Below, in pieces: positions 8,146 to 16,180 of a stretch of DNA of 45,136 nucleotides. The notes under the pieces were generated by a model that had not been told where the DNA came from, searched no databases, and worked only from the letters and a program-made list of their open reading frames with translations. Origin of the DNA: Actinomycetes bacterium (GTDB taxonomy: Bacteria; Actinomycetota; Acidimicrobiia; Acidimicrobiales; JAKAOS01); the NCBI GenBank assembly GCA_021795215.1, contig JAJYPS010000007.1:1-45136 (forward strand). Direction: 5' to 3'. Position numbers and translations under genes: made by a program. Numbering within the stretch: position 1 is the stretch's first letter; each line of letters opens with the position of its first letter.

Positions 8146-9633
8146 GTGGCCATCCCCAAGGTCTGTGGGATAGAGACCGAATACGGCATCCAGCTCGTCG
8201 GTCCGGGCGACGCCAATCCGATAACAGCGTCGTCGGTGCTGATAAACGCCTACTTGGCAGAGGTCAAGCGCCGCGTCGGTTGGGACTTCGAAGACGAGTC
8301 GCCAGGAAGGGACGCACGAGGGTTCGCCAGGGAAGGTTCGATGGCACCCGTGGTCGAGACCCACCTGGTGAACGCCGTGCTGACCAACGGTGCCCGCTAC
8401 TACGTTGACCACGCACATCCCGAGTACTCCGCGCCCGAGTGTGCGAATGCCCTCGACGCTGTGAAATGGGATCGAGCCGGCGAGACGATACTCGTCCGTT
8501 CGATGGTGGCTGCGGCGAGCTCGCTTCCTCCGACCCAACGCATCGTGGTCTACAAGAACAACTCGGATGGCAAGGGCAACTCCTACGGTTGCCACGAAAA
8601 TTATCTCATGGACCGGTCGGTTCCATTTGCCCGCATAGTTGCCGGGATAACTCCCCATTTCGTCACTCGACAGCTGTACGCGGGAGCCGGCAAGGTGGGA
8701 ACCGAGCTGCCCGGGGGGACCGATGCCCCTGTGCACTTCCAGCTGTCCCAGCGGGCGGACTTCTTCGAAGAGGAGGTCGGGCTGGAGACCACCCTGAAGC
8801 GGCCCATCGTCAACACCCGGGACGAGCCCCACGCCGACACGAAGAAGTACCGGCGCTTTCACGTGATCGTGGGCGACGCGAACCTGTCCGAGGTGGCGAC
8901 GTTCCTTAAGGTCGGAACCACCTCGCTCGTGTTGGCGATGATCGAGGACGACTTCGGAGGGGGCCGCGACCTCACCCTGGCGAACCCGGTAAAGGCGATC
9001 CGGGAGATCTCCTGGGACCCCACCCTCTCCACGGCGGTCGAACTGGCCGACGGCAGCAAGATGACCGGGCTCGAGATCCAGTGGGAACTGCTCGACCGCG
9101 CCCACCGGTATGCCGATGCGGCGGGCCTGGAAGCACTCGGCGGAGCGGGAAGCGATCTCCTGGCAAGGTGGGAGTCCACCCTGTCCGCACTGGAGACCGA
9201 CCCGATGAGCCTCAAGCATCAGCTGGACTGGGTCGCCAAGCTGTCGCTGCTCGACGCCTATCGTGAAAGGGACGGCATCGCGTGGGACAACCCCAAGATG
9301 TCGGCACTCGACCTGCAGTACCACGATCTCCGCCCGGAGCGATCGCTGTTCGCACGTCTGGGTATGGAGAAACTGGTAGACCGGCAGGATGTCGAGGACG
9401 CGGTGCTGGAGCCGCCCAGGAACACTAGAGCATACTTTCGGGGGAAGTGCTTGCAGCGGTGGGCGGGGTCCATTACGGCGGCCAACTGGGATTCGTTGGT
9501 GTTCGACCTGGGATCAGACCCTCTGCGGCGAGTGCCGATGATGGAGCCGCTCAGAGGAACAGCGGAAGTTGTCGATAAGTTGTTGGACGGATGCTCGACC
9601 CCAGCCGAGCTGGTGGCTAGGTTGGGGTCGTAA
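8146..9633 (+). CDS. dop: Pup deamidase/depupylase Dop
   Basis: A 495-residue carboxylate-amine-ligase-like enzyme that converts the C-terminal Gln of Pup to Glu and also removes Pup from substrates. It begins with CGIETEYGI, the Dop/PafA metal- and ATP-binding start, followed by [33 protein letters not shown] and [10 protein letters not shown]-type segments (here [10 protein letters not shown]). It keeps the Dop-type loop after WDFEDESPGRDARGF, which PafA lacks. The GTG at 8146 lies 24 bases after the mpa stop. Pup follows within 20 bases, so mpa, dop and pup look like one transcript. Confidence 0.97.
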   Translation: MAIPKVCGIETEYGIQLVGPGDANPITASSVLINAYLAEVKRRVGWDFEDESPGRDARGFAREGSMAPVVETHLVNAVLTNGARYYVDHAHPEYSAPECANALDAVKWDRAGETILVRSMVAAASSLPPTQRIVVYKNNSDGKGNSYGCHENYLMDRSVPFARIVAGITPHFVTRQLYAGAGKVGTELPGGTDAPVHFQLSQRADFFEEEVGLETTLKRPIVNTRDEPHADTKKYRRFHVIVGDANLSEVATFLKVGTTSLVLAMIEDDFGGGRDLTLANPVKAIREISWDPTLSTAVELADGSKMTGLEIQWELLDRAHRYADAAGLEALGGAGSDLLARWESTLSALETDPMSLKHQLDWVAKLSLLDAYRERDGIAWDNPKMSALDLQYHDLRPERSLFARLGMEKLVDRQDVEDAVLEPPRNTRAYFRGKCLQRWAGSITAANWDSLVFDLGSDPLRRVPMMEPLRGTAEVVDKLLDGCSTPAELVARLGS

Positions 9634-9652
9634 TTAGCCGAGAGGGCACGAC

Positions 9653-9850
9653 ATGGCAGAGCGAGAGCTGAAGCGCCGGTCAGCCACAACGACGCGCGAA
9701 GAAGCCGAAGTCGAAGAAGCGCCGGCGGCGGCCGAGAAGGCCGAGAAGCTGAAGGCAGAGATGGACGAGCTGCTCGACGAGATCGACGAGGTGCTCGAGG
9801 ACAACGCCGAGGAGTTCGTGCGGAACTACGTCCAAAAGGGTGGCCAGTAG
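9653..9850 (+). CDS. pup: Prokaryotic ubiquitin-like protein Pup
   Basis: A 65-residue, highly charged, largely disordered tag protein. It ends in YVQKGGQ, so the C-terminal residue is Gln and needs deamidation by the neighbouring Dop before PafA can ligate it. The central helix-forming segment (AEKAEKLKAEMDELLDEIDEVLEDNAEE in short pieces) is the part known to pair with the unfoldase coiled coil. Length and composition are typical. It starts 19 bases after dop and is followed by a 150-base gap before prcB. Confidence 0.98.
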   Translation: MAERELKRRSATTTREEAEVEEAPAAAEKAEKLKAEMDELLDEIDEVLEDNAEEFVRNYVQKGGQ

Positions 9851-10000
9851 CGGCAGTGCTCCGGCCGGGCTGAGCTGTCACGTGCTCGCTGGCGAGCCCG
9901 GACTTCAGCGGCGGCGGGGCAGCAGGGGACGGGGCGGCAGGGGCTATCGACGGACTGCCAAGGGCATCGCCGAGAGCAGGACGCATTAGGGTTCCTCTGA

Positions 10001-10801
10001 ATGAGCCTTCCTCTGTTCGCGACCGACTCCGATCCCGGTCCCAGCTTTGTAGACCTGCTGAGGACGCAGGGGAGGGCCGGTCCCGGTTCCGGAAGTGGCG
10101 GAAGCTCCGCGTCGGCCGCCGGCGAGATCCGGCACGGCACTACCATCGTGGCGCTCCGCTATGCAGACGGCGTGATCATGGCCGGAGACCGGCGGGCCAC
10201 GGAAGGCCATACGATCGCTCACCGTCGCATCGACAAGGTGTTCGCAGCGGATCGTTTCTCAGGAGTTGCGATAGCGGGAGCCGCAGGGCCCGCTCTGGAG
10301 ATGGTGCGACTCTTCCAGACGCAGCTGGAACACTACGAAAAGGTCGAAGGTGCCACGCTGTCGCTGGAAGGCAAGGCCAACCAGCTCTCTCAGATGCTGC
10401 GGGCCAATCTCGGTATGGCGATGCAGGGCCTCGCCGTCCTCCCTCTGTTCGCCGGCTGGGACGAACTGAGAAGGCAGGGCAGGATCTTCACCTACGACAT
10501 AACAGGCGGCCGCTACGAGGAGGCCGACCTCCATGCGACCGGATCGGGCGGGCGGGACGCACGAAGCGCGATCAAGATGGGATTTCGAGAGGCGATGTCT
10601 CGACGGGACGCGGTCGAACTGGCCATCGCCGGGCTCTGGGAAGCCGCTGACGAGGATTCTGCGACCGGCGGGCCGGACGTGGTCCGGGGCATCTACCCGA
10701 GCGTCGCGACGATCACGGCGGAAGGGTTCGATCGCTTGGCCGAACAGGAAGTGGCGGAGCGGTTCGACGACCTGATAAGGGCGAAAGGACGCCGGGCATG
10801 A
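10001..10801 (+). CDS. prcB: 20S proteasome beta subunit PrcB
   Basis: The catalytic proteasome subunit, 266 residues. The first 46 residues are a propeptide rich in Gly and Ser. Self-cleavage after Gly46 in GEIRHG would expose Thr47 of TTIVALRYADGVIMAGDRRAT as the N-terminal nucleophile. The Asp of AGDRRAT and the downstream Lys of DKVFA fit the catalytic set. The ATG at 10001 gives MSLPLFATDSDPGPSFVDLL, similar to other actinobacterial propeptides. The stop overlaps the prcA start by 4 bases (ATGA), which would keep the two subunits in balance. Confidence 0.97.
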   Translation: MSLPLFATDSDPGPSFVDLLRTQGRAGPGSGSGGSSASAAGEIRHGTTIVALRYADGVIMAGDRRATEGHTIAHRRIDKVFAADRFSGVAIAGAAGPALEMVRLFQTQLEHYEKVEGATLSLEGKANQLSQMLRANLGMAMQGLAVLPLFAGWDELRRQGRIFTYDITGGRYEEADLHATGSGGRDARSAIKMGFREAMSRRDAVELAIAGLWEAADEDSATGGPDVVRGIYPSVATITAEGFDRLAEQEVAERFDDLIRAKGRRA

Positions 10802-11556
10802 GCATGCAGTTCTACGCGCCGCCGGAGCAGGTCATGAAGGACCGGGCGGATTACGCGCGGAAGAACATCGCTCGGGGAAGGCCGCTGGTCGCGGTCACTT
10901 ACGAGGACGGCATCCTGCTCGCTGCCGAGAACCTGTCCAGGTCGTTGCACAAGGTGTCCGAGATCTACGACCGGATCGCGTTTGCCGGGGTGGGTCGCTA
11001 CAACGAGTTCGATCAGCTGCGGGTGGCCGGGGTGCGTCACGCCGATACCAAGGGGTACGCGTACTCGCGGGAGGACGTCGACGCTCGCTCGCTCGCCAAC
11101 TCCTACGCCCAGTTCATGGGACAGGTCTTCACCCACGAGCTGAAGCCGCTCGAGGTCGAGATCCTGGTGGCGGAGCTCGGCGTGGAACCGGAGAACGACC
11201 AGCTGTACCACATCCTGTACGACGGGACGGTCGTGGACGAGGAGAGGTTCACCGTCCTCGGCGGCGATGCCGAGGAGATCGCTTCTCGCATGGAGCAGGC
11301 CTTCCAGGATCGCTGGAGGCTGGAAGAAGCGGTTCCGGCAGTGGTCGGAGCGTTGTCCGGGCCCGATCGCTCGCTGGAGCCGGCGGCGCTCGAGATCGCA
11401 GTACTGGCCAGGTCGAACGGCAGGCGGGCATTCGGCCGGATCGGTGACGGACGGCTGGCGGAGATGCTGGGGGACCGCCCGATGGCGACGGACGGCGACG
11501 ACCCCCATCCTCCGACCGACGGCGTGCCTACCTCAGATGGTGACGAAGTAGCGTAA
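10798..11556 (+). CDS. prcA: 20S proteasome alpha subunit PrcA
   Basis: A 252-residue outer-ring subunit that gates the proteasome and receives the GQYL tail of the unfoldase. It begins MSMQFYAPPEQVMKDRADYARKNIARGRPLVAVTYEDGILLAAEN, a recognisable alpha-type N-terminus (residues 1-45), with no catalytic Thr. The last ~30 residues ([21 protein letters not shown]) are an acidic, disordered tail, as in mycobacterial PrcA. The final 24 bases overlap the end of a convergent gene on the minus strand. PrcB and PrcA would form a 28-subunit cylinder. Confidence 0.97.
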   Translation: MSMQFYAPPEQVMKDRADYARKNIARGRPLVAVTYEDGILLAAENLSRSLHKVSEIYDRIAFAGVGRYNEFDQLRVAGVRHADTKGYAYSREDVDARSLANSYAQFMGQVFTHELKPLEVEILVAELGVEPENDQLYHILYDGTVVDEERFTVLGGDAEEIASRMEQAFQDRWRLEEAVPAVVGALSGPDRSLEPAALEIAVLARSNGRRAFGRIGDGRLAEMLGDRPMATDGDDPHPPTDGVPTSDGDEVA

Positions 11557-11916
11557 GGAAGCACTGAGGAGGAGGAGCGCCAGGACGGCGATGAGCAGCA
11601 GCGCGGGCGTCCTTCGTCTTCCGTGCCCGCCGTCTGCAGGGCCGGTGTGCCAGTCTGCGAGGCCGGTGGGCCAATCTTCGGCGAAGACGTCTCCGTGGCG
11701 GACTGTCGCCGGATCGTCGTCCCGAATGATCTCCCTCGCCGTGTCCCAGTTGCCGGCTTCCACCCACAGCTCCACCTCGCCCCGGACCGGGTAAGTGGTG
11801 CCAACTGCGCCTTTCATCTCCGTCACGATCCCTTCGGCGCCCAGGCGGGCCATCAGCACCTGGCCATGGAAAGCGTCGCCCACGGTCGTCAGCAACGTCA
11901 TGGGGCCGTTCAGCAT
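11533..11916 (-). CDS. DUF2007-like protein with C-terminal membrane anchor
   Basis: A 127-residue protein from the ATG at 11916. Residues 1-65 ([20 protein letters not shown] then [11 protein letters not shown] and [16 protein letters not shown]) look like the DUF2007 'putative signal transducing' fold. The C-terminus is a single membrane span ([20 protein letters not shown]) with a very short tail. It lies convergent with prcA, overlapping its 3' end by 24 bases, and diverges from pafA with only 24 bases between starts. No function is known. The tight embedding in the proteasome locus may be meaningful or simply compact packing. Confidence 0.75.
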   Translation of the reverse strand: MLNGPMTLLTTVGDAFHGQVLMARLGAEGIVTEMKGAVGTTYPVRGEVELWVEAGNWDTAREIIRDDDPATVRHGDVFAEDWPTGLADWHTGPADGGHGRRRTPALLLIAVLALLLLSASLRYFVTI

Positions 11917-11940
11917 TCTCAAACGGTACCGTGGTCGCCG

Positions 11941-13299
11941 ATGGAGCGGCGCATTTTCGGCCTCGAAAACGAGTACGGCGTCACCTGCACCTTACGCGGG
12001 CAGAGGCGCCTGAGCCCGGACGAGGTCGCCCGCTACCTCTTCCGGCGTGTGGTCAGCTGGGGCCGCTCGTCCAACGTGTTCCTCGAGAACGGGGCCCGCC
12101 TTTACCTCGACGTCGGGAGCCATCCGGAGTATGCGACGCCAGAGTGCGATTCGGTCGGCGACCTCGTCGTCCACGACAAGGCCGGCGAGAGGATTCTCGA
12201 GGGGCTGCTCGCTTCTGCCGAGGCGCGCCTGCGGGAAGAGGGCATCAGGGGCGTGGTGTACCTGTTCAAGAACAACACCGACTCGGCGGGCAACTCCTAC
12301 GGATGTCACGAGAACTACCTGACGACTCGGAGAGACGACTTCGGTCACTACGCCGAGGTGCTCATCCCCTTCCTGGTCAGCAGGCAGATCTACGCAGGTT
12401 CCGGCAAGTTGCTGCAGACGGCCAGGGGGCCGCTCTACTGCATCAGCCAGAGAGCCGAGCACATATGGGAGGGCGTGTCGTCGGCCACGACCAGGAGCCG
12501 GCCGATCATCAACACCCGCGACGAGCCCCACGCGGATGCGGAGCGTTACCGGCGGCTGCACGTCATCGTGGGCGACTCCAACATGAGCGAGTACGCCACG
12601 TTCCTGAAGATCGGCGCTACGAGCATCCTGCTGCGGATGTTGGAGGATCCATCGGCCGTGCTGCGGGACATGACCCTGGAGAACCCCATTCGGGCCATCC
12701 GGGAGATCAGCCACGACGTGACCTGCAAGCGCAGGGTGCGCCTGGCCAACGGCAGGGAGCTCTCCGCACTGGACATCCAGTCCGAGTACCTGGTCAGGGC
12801 GCAGCGGTATGCCGAGACGCACGGTCTGTCCGAGGAAGAAGACAGAGCGCTCAAGATGTGGGAGCACTGCCTGACCGGCCTCGCCAAGGACCCCTGGAGC
12901 CTGGACCGCGAGTGCGACTGGGTCATCAAGCACCGGCTGATCGAGAGTGTCAGAGCACGGCATGATCTGCCGCTCTCGCATCCCAAAGTGGGCCTGGTGG
13001 ACCTGCAGTACCACGACGTCAGCCGGGACAGGGGTCTCTTCTACAGGCTGCAGGCCCGGTCGATGGTCGACCGGACCACGACCGACGAGGCGATCGATGC
13101 GGCAGTCGACACACCCCCTGCCACCACCCGTGCCAAACTGCGCGGCGACTTCATCCGCAGGGCGAAAGAGGCCAAACGGGATTTCACGGTAGATTGGGTT
13201 CACCTGAAGCTGAACGACCAGGCGCAGAGGACAGTCATGCTCAAAGACCCCTTCCGGGCCCAGGACGAGCGGGTGGACAAGCTGATAGAAGCGCTTTGA
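11941..13299 (+). CDS. pafA: Pup-protein ligase PafA
   Basis: A 452-residue ligase that joins the C-terminal Glu of Pup to lysines of target proteins, with ATP. It starts [18 protein letters not shown], the PafA form of the shared Dop/PafA N-terminus. It contains [34 protein letters not shown] and [20 protein letters not shown]. It lacks the extra loop that marks Dop. The ATG at 11941 is the natural start, since the frame upstream is antisense to the DUF2007-like gene. In mycobacteria pafB and pafC follow pafA; here the next gene is a signal peptidase. Confidence 0.97.
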   Translation: MERRIFGLENEYGVTCTLRGQRRLSPDEVARYLFRRVVSWGRSSNVFLENGARLYLDVGSHPEYATPECDSVGDLVVHDKAGERILEGLLASAEARLREEGIRGVVYLFKNNTDSAGNSYGCHENYLTTRRDDFGHYAEVLIPFLVSRQIYAGSGKLLQTARGPLYCISQRAEHIWEGVSSATTRSRPIINTRDEPHADAERYRRLHVIVGDSNMSEYATFLKIGATSILLRMLEDPSAVLRDMTLENPIRAIREISHDVTCKRRVRLANGRELSALDIQSEYLVRAQRYAETHGLSEEEDRALKMWEHCLTGLAKDPWSLDRECDWVIKHRLIESVRARHDLPLSHPKVGLVDLQYHDVSRDRGLFYRLQARSMVDRTTTDEAIDAAVDTPPATTRAKLRGDFIRRAKEAKRDFTVDWVHLKLNDQAQRTVMLKDPFRAQDERVDKLIEAL

Positions 13300-14147
13300 C
13301 CCTTCCCGACGAGCCGGGCGGCGAGCACGCACGTGCCGACTCGCCAGCTTCCACTCCCGTCTCGTACGAGACAGGAGATGCCGGGGAGGCCGAAGCGGGA
13401 CAGTTCCGAGGAGAACGGCCATCCTCGAGCTCTGGTACCGGTTCGGACCGGGTGAGGGCCGGGAGCTCCGGCGTCCCCCGAGTGGGAGAGGCCAGTACAG
13501 GCAGTACGGCCAGTGGGGGCAGTACGTCCAGTGGGGGCAGTACGTCCAGCGGGAGGTCGACTCCGGAGGCAGCAGGGGGCGGCCGAGCGGGGGGCCGGCG
13601 CCGCCCGACGCAAGGTGCCGCCAGGTCCGCCATCGAGTTCGTCGTACTGCTCGTCGTGGCCCTTCTCGCCGCGCTCGCCCTGCGGACGTGGGTCGTGGAG
13701 GCGTTCTACATTCCGTCCGGGTCGATGATCCCGACGCTCGAGGTGGGCGACCGGATCCTCGTCGACAAGCTGAGCTACGACTTCGGAACAGTGCACCGGG
13801 GCAACATCGTCGTGTTCCGTCGACCGCCGGGCGACACGGTGGCACCGGGCATCAAGGACCTCGTCAAACGGGTGATCGGCCTGCCGGGACAGACGATCTC
13901 GTCGGCACCGTCGGGGGCTGTCGACATCAACGGCCACCCGATCGCGCAGCCGTGGCTCCCCAAGGGAACGGCTCCCGGCCCACCGATCCGGACGCAGGTC
14001 ATCCCCAAAGGGGAGTACTTCGTCATGGGGGACAACCGGGCCAACTCCGAAGACAGCCGGTTCTTCGGTCCCATATCGAAGAAGCTGATCGTCGGAAGGG
14101 TGGTTCTCACTTACTGGCCCCTGAATCGGTTCCGCTTCTTCGGCTGA
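13296..14147 (+). CDS. lepB: Signal peptidase I
   Basis: A membrane serine protease that removes signal peptides. A TTG at 13296 overlaps the pafA stop (TTGA) and gives 283 residues. An earlier ATG at 13194 would overlap pafA by over 100 bases and is unlikely. Residues 1-110 are a disordered cytoplasmic region that includes an 18-base tandem repeat (about 13497-13562) encoding Gly/Ser/Thr runs such as [11 protein letters not shown]. One membrane span lies at about 113-132. The catalytic Ser is in [10 protein letters not shown] (about residue 143) and the general-base Lys is in [25 protein letters not shown] completes the family motifs. Confidence 0.93.
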   Translation: MTLPDEPGGEHARADSPASTPVSYETGDAGEAEAGQFRGERPSSSSGTGSDRVRAGSSGVPRVGEASTGSTASGGSTSSGGSTSSGRSTPEAAGGGRAGGRRRPTQGAARSAIEFVVLLVVALLAALALRTWVVEAFYIPSGSMIPTLEVGDRILVDKLSYDFGTVHRGNIVVFRRPPGDTVAPGIKDLVKRVIGLPGQTISSAPSGAVDINGHPIAQPWLPKGTAPGPPIRTQVIPKGEYFVMGDNRANSEDSRFFGPISKKLIVGRVVLTYWPLNRFRFFG

Positions 14148-14326
14148 GCGCTCCTGGGGGTCTGCGGCTCTGTGGGGAAAGCGGCTCTGTGCTCCGATCG
14201 TGCCGACGGGCTGGTCCATCCGTGCGTGCCGTATAGCACTTTCGGACAAACTGGCTCTTCCCCGGCTCAATGACCGGCACCTGCGCGCCGAAGCTTTATC
14301 CAGGAACGCCGAGAGGGAGATTCGTC

Positions 14327-14668
14327 ATGGGTACTACGATTCGAGCCACATGCCCTACGTGTGGCGACGTCGAGCTGGGGGTCGCGGACCTTACCGCCCT
14401 GCTCTGCTCGACCACGCAGGCGGCTTCGTACTCGTTCCGCTGCCCAAGGTGCCGGATGCTGGTCGCCAAACCGACGGGGCGCCAGGTCGTCGACGTGCTC
14501 GTCTCCTCGGGAGTCGAACTGCGATACTGGCGGCTTCCTGCCGAGTTGGGCGAGGTTCACCACGGACCGCCGCTGGCGCCGGCCGACGTGATATCCCTCC
14601 GAGCGGAGCTCACCCGGGACGACTGGTACCAGCGGTTGGTATCGGCAGGAAGCGGGGAGAGCATCTGA
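14327..14668 (+). CDS. Small zinc-ribbon protein, unknown function
   Basis: A 113-residue protein. The ATG at 14327 follows GAGAGGGAGA at a good distance and is preferred to an upstream ATG at 14270. The N-terminus has CPTCGDVEL (about residues 9-17), and a second pair CPRC lies near 44-47, together a likely four-Cys zinc site. The rest, including VVDVLVSSGVELRYW, resembles small conserved actinobacterial proteins of unknown role. Next comes a single-span membrane protein 1 base after the stop, so the two are probably co-transcribed. Confidence 0.8.
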   Translation: MGTTIRATCPTCGDVELGVADLTALLCSTTQAASYSFRCPRCRMLVAKPTGRQVVDVLVSSGVELRYWRLPAELGEVHHGPPLAPADVISLRAELTRDDWYQRLVSAGSGESI

Positions 14669-14669
14669 C

Positions 14670-14900
14670 ATGATCGCTCTGGCCTTGGCAGGTGCCGTCT
14701 CGGGGATCGCCGCAGGAGTGCTTGCGGCGGTGGCGTCGCAGTTACGTCTCGTCCGAGGAGAGATGGACCGGCTGCAGGAAGGCGTCAGCCGGGCTCGGAC
14801 GGCTCAGCGTGCACTGGTCCCCGTTCCGTCCCGTCTCCAGAGCATCTCAGAGCGGGCGGTAGGCTCCGCGAGCCGCTTCTGGGAGTGGCCGCAGCAGTGA
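14670..14900 (+). CDS. Small membrane-anchored protein, unknown function
   Basis: A 76-residue protein whose ATG lies 1 base after the previous stop. Residues 2-24 are a membrane anchor (IALALAGAVSGIAAGVLAAV). Residues 25-50 form a charged helix (RLVRGEMDRLQEGVSRARTA). No family is recognised. Its position just before tatB could hint at a role in secretion, but this is only context. Confidence 0.65.
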   Translation: MIALALAGAVSGIAAGVLAAVASQLRLVRGEMDRLQEGVSRARTAQRALVPVPSRLQSISERAVGSASRFWEWPQQ

Positions 14901-14929
14901 GGGGAGCCGGTCGCCGTTAAGCTTCCTGC

Positions 14930-15346
14930 GTGCCGTCGATCCACCCGGCCAACCTGGCGATCGTCGCCGTCGTAGCGCTGGTGGTCTTGGGTCCGGAGAA
15001 GCTGCCCGGCACACTGCGCACCCTGGGTCGTCTGTGGTCCGACTTCCAGCGCGTACGCCAAGGTCTCGAGCAGCAGCTCCGCCAAGGCTTCGGGGCCGCG
15101 TCGACAAGCTCGTCGCTGCCGTCCTGGAGGGCTTCGGGACTGTCTGCCAGGTGGGAGCCGCGCGCCACGAACGGTTCGACTGCTGTCCAGTCGTCTGCGG
15201 CGGCGTCGCCCACGTCGTCGGTCGAACGGCCGCTGTGGATGGACCAGGTCGATAGGGAAGTGCCTCGCTCGTACCTCGGAGCTGGCCCTCTCGTCGCTTC
15301 GGCCGAGGAGCGGAGTTTCGAGCTCGGTGCACCCAGCGCCAACTGA
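14930..15346 (+). CDS. tatB: Sec-independent translocase TatA/TatB-family protein
   Basis: A 138-residue protein from a GTG at 14930. One N-terminal membrane span (NLAIVAVVALVVLGPEKLPG, about residues 7-26) is followed by an amphipathic helix (LRTLGRLWSDFQRVRQGLEQQL) and a long disordered tail. The hinge GPEKLP is nearer TatB (GPE-LP) than TatA (FG-KLP). TatB recognises twin-arginine signal peptides with TatC, whose gene follows 33 bases later. The mycobacterial locus has tatA at this position, so the A/B assignment is moderate. Confidence 0.85.
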   Translation: MPSIHPANLAIVAVVALVVLGPEKLPGTLRTLGRLWSDFQRVRQGLEQQLRQGFGAASTSSSLPSWRASGLSARWEPRATNGSTAVQSSAAASPTSSVERPLWMDQVDREVPRSYLGAGPLVASAEERSFELGAPSAN

Positions 15347-15379
15347 GCTCGACCTGCAGACCTCCGGGAAGGGGAGAAC

Positions 15380-16180
15380 GTGGCACCTCGGCTGAGAGCA
15401 CGGCGTCCCGCGGTGCCCCACGCCGACGGTATGACCCTTGTCCAGCACCTGGGAGAGCTGCGTCGCCGGCTGATCGTGTCGCTTGTCGCAACGGCACTCG
15501 GGGCCGTCGTCGCGTTCGCCCTGTACGAACCGATCCTGGGCGTGCTTCTGAGGCCCTACTGCGACGCCATCCCGAGAGGGCACTCGTGCGCCCTGCTCGC
15601 CACCAGCCTGCTCGACGGTCTGAACCTGCGCTTCAAGGTCTCGATCTACGCAGGTTTCGCGCTCGCGTCCCCCGTCGTCTTCTGGCAGGTGTGGCGGTTC
15701 GTGACACCGGGCCTGAAGGGCAGTGAGAAGCGCTACGCGGTGCCGTTCATCGCCTCGTCCGTAGTTCTGTTCGGGTCGGGTTCTACCGTGGCCTACCTGG
15801 TGCTGCACCGGGCCCTGCGGTTCCTGCAAGCAATCGGCGGCCCGCATCTGCGATTCTTCTACACGGCGCCGAACTACCTCAGCTTCGTTCTGGCGATGAT
15901 GGCTGCTTTCGGAGTGGCCTTCGAGCTGCCGCTCATTTTGGTGGCGCTCCAACTGGTCGGGGTGGTTACGCCCTCCCAGCTCGCCGCGTGGCGCAGGTGG
16001 GCGATAGTTGGGATCTTCGCCGGGGTTGCCCTGTTCATCCCGAGCGGTGATCCCGTGTCGCTGTTCGCGCTGGCACTGCCCATGACGCTGCTGTACGAGG
16101 CCGCGATACTGACCGGCCGACTGGTTCTGCGGTCCCGCCGCAGGCGAGCGGACCGGTCGACCGTAACGACCGACGGGTGA
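15380..16180 (+). CDS. tatC: Sec-independent translocase TatC
   Basis: A 266-residue polytopic membrane protein that receives twin-arginine signal peptides. The GTG at 15380 follows GGGGAGAAC. The diagnostic MTLVQHLGELRRRLIVS (about residues 18-34) contains the conserved HL-ELR motif, followed by the SIYAGFALASPVVFWQVWRF loop and six hydrophobic segments. The family Glu lies in AFGVAFELPLIL. The stop overlaps the helY start as GTGA. The gene order tat-tatC-helY equals that of M. tuberculosis Rv2094c-Rv2092c. Confidence 0.96.
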   Translation: MAPRLRARRPAVPHADGMTLVQHLGELRRRLIVSLVATALGAVVAFALYEPILGVLLRPYCDAIPRGHSCALLATSLLDGLNLRFKVSIYAGFALASPVVFWQVWRFVTPGLKGSEKRYAVPFIASSVVLFGSGSTVAYLVLHRALRFLQAIGGPHLRFFYTAPNYLSFVLAMMAAFGVAFELPLILVALQLVGVVTPSQLAAWRRWAIVGIFAGVALFIPSGDPVSLFALALPMTLLYEAAILTGRLVLRSRRRRADRSTVTTDG

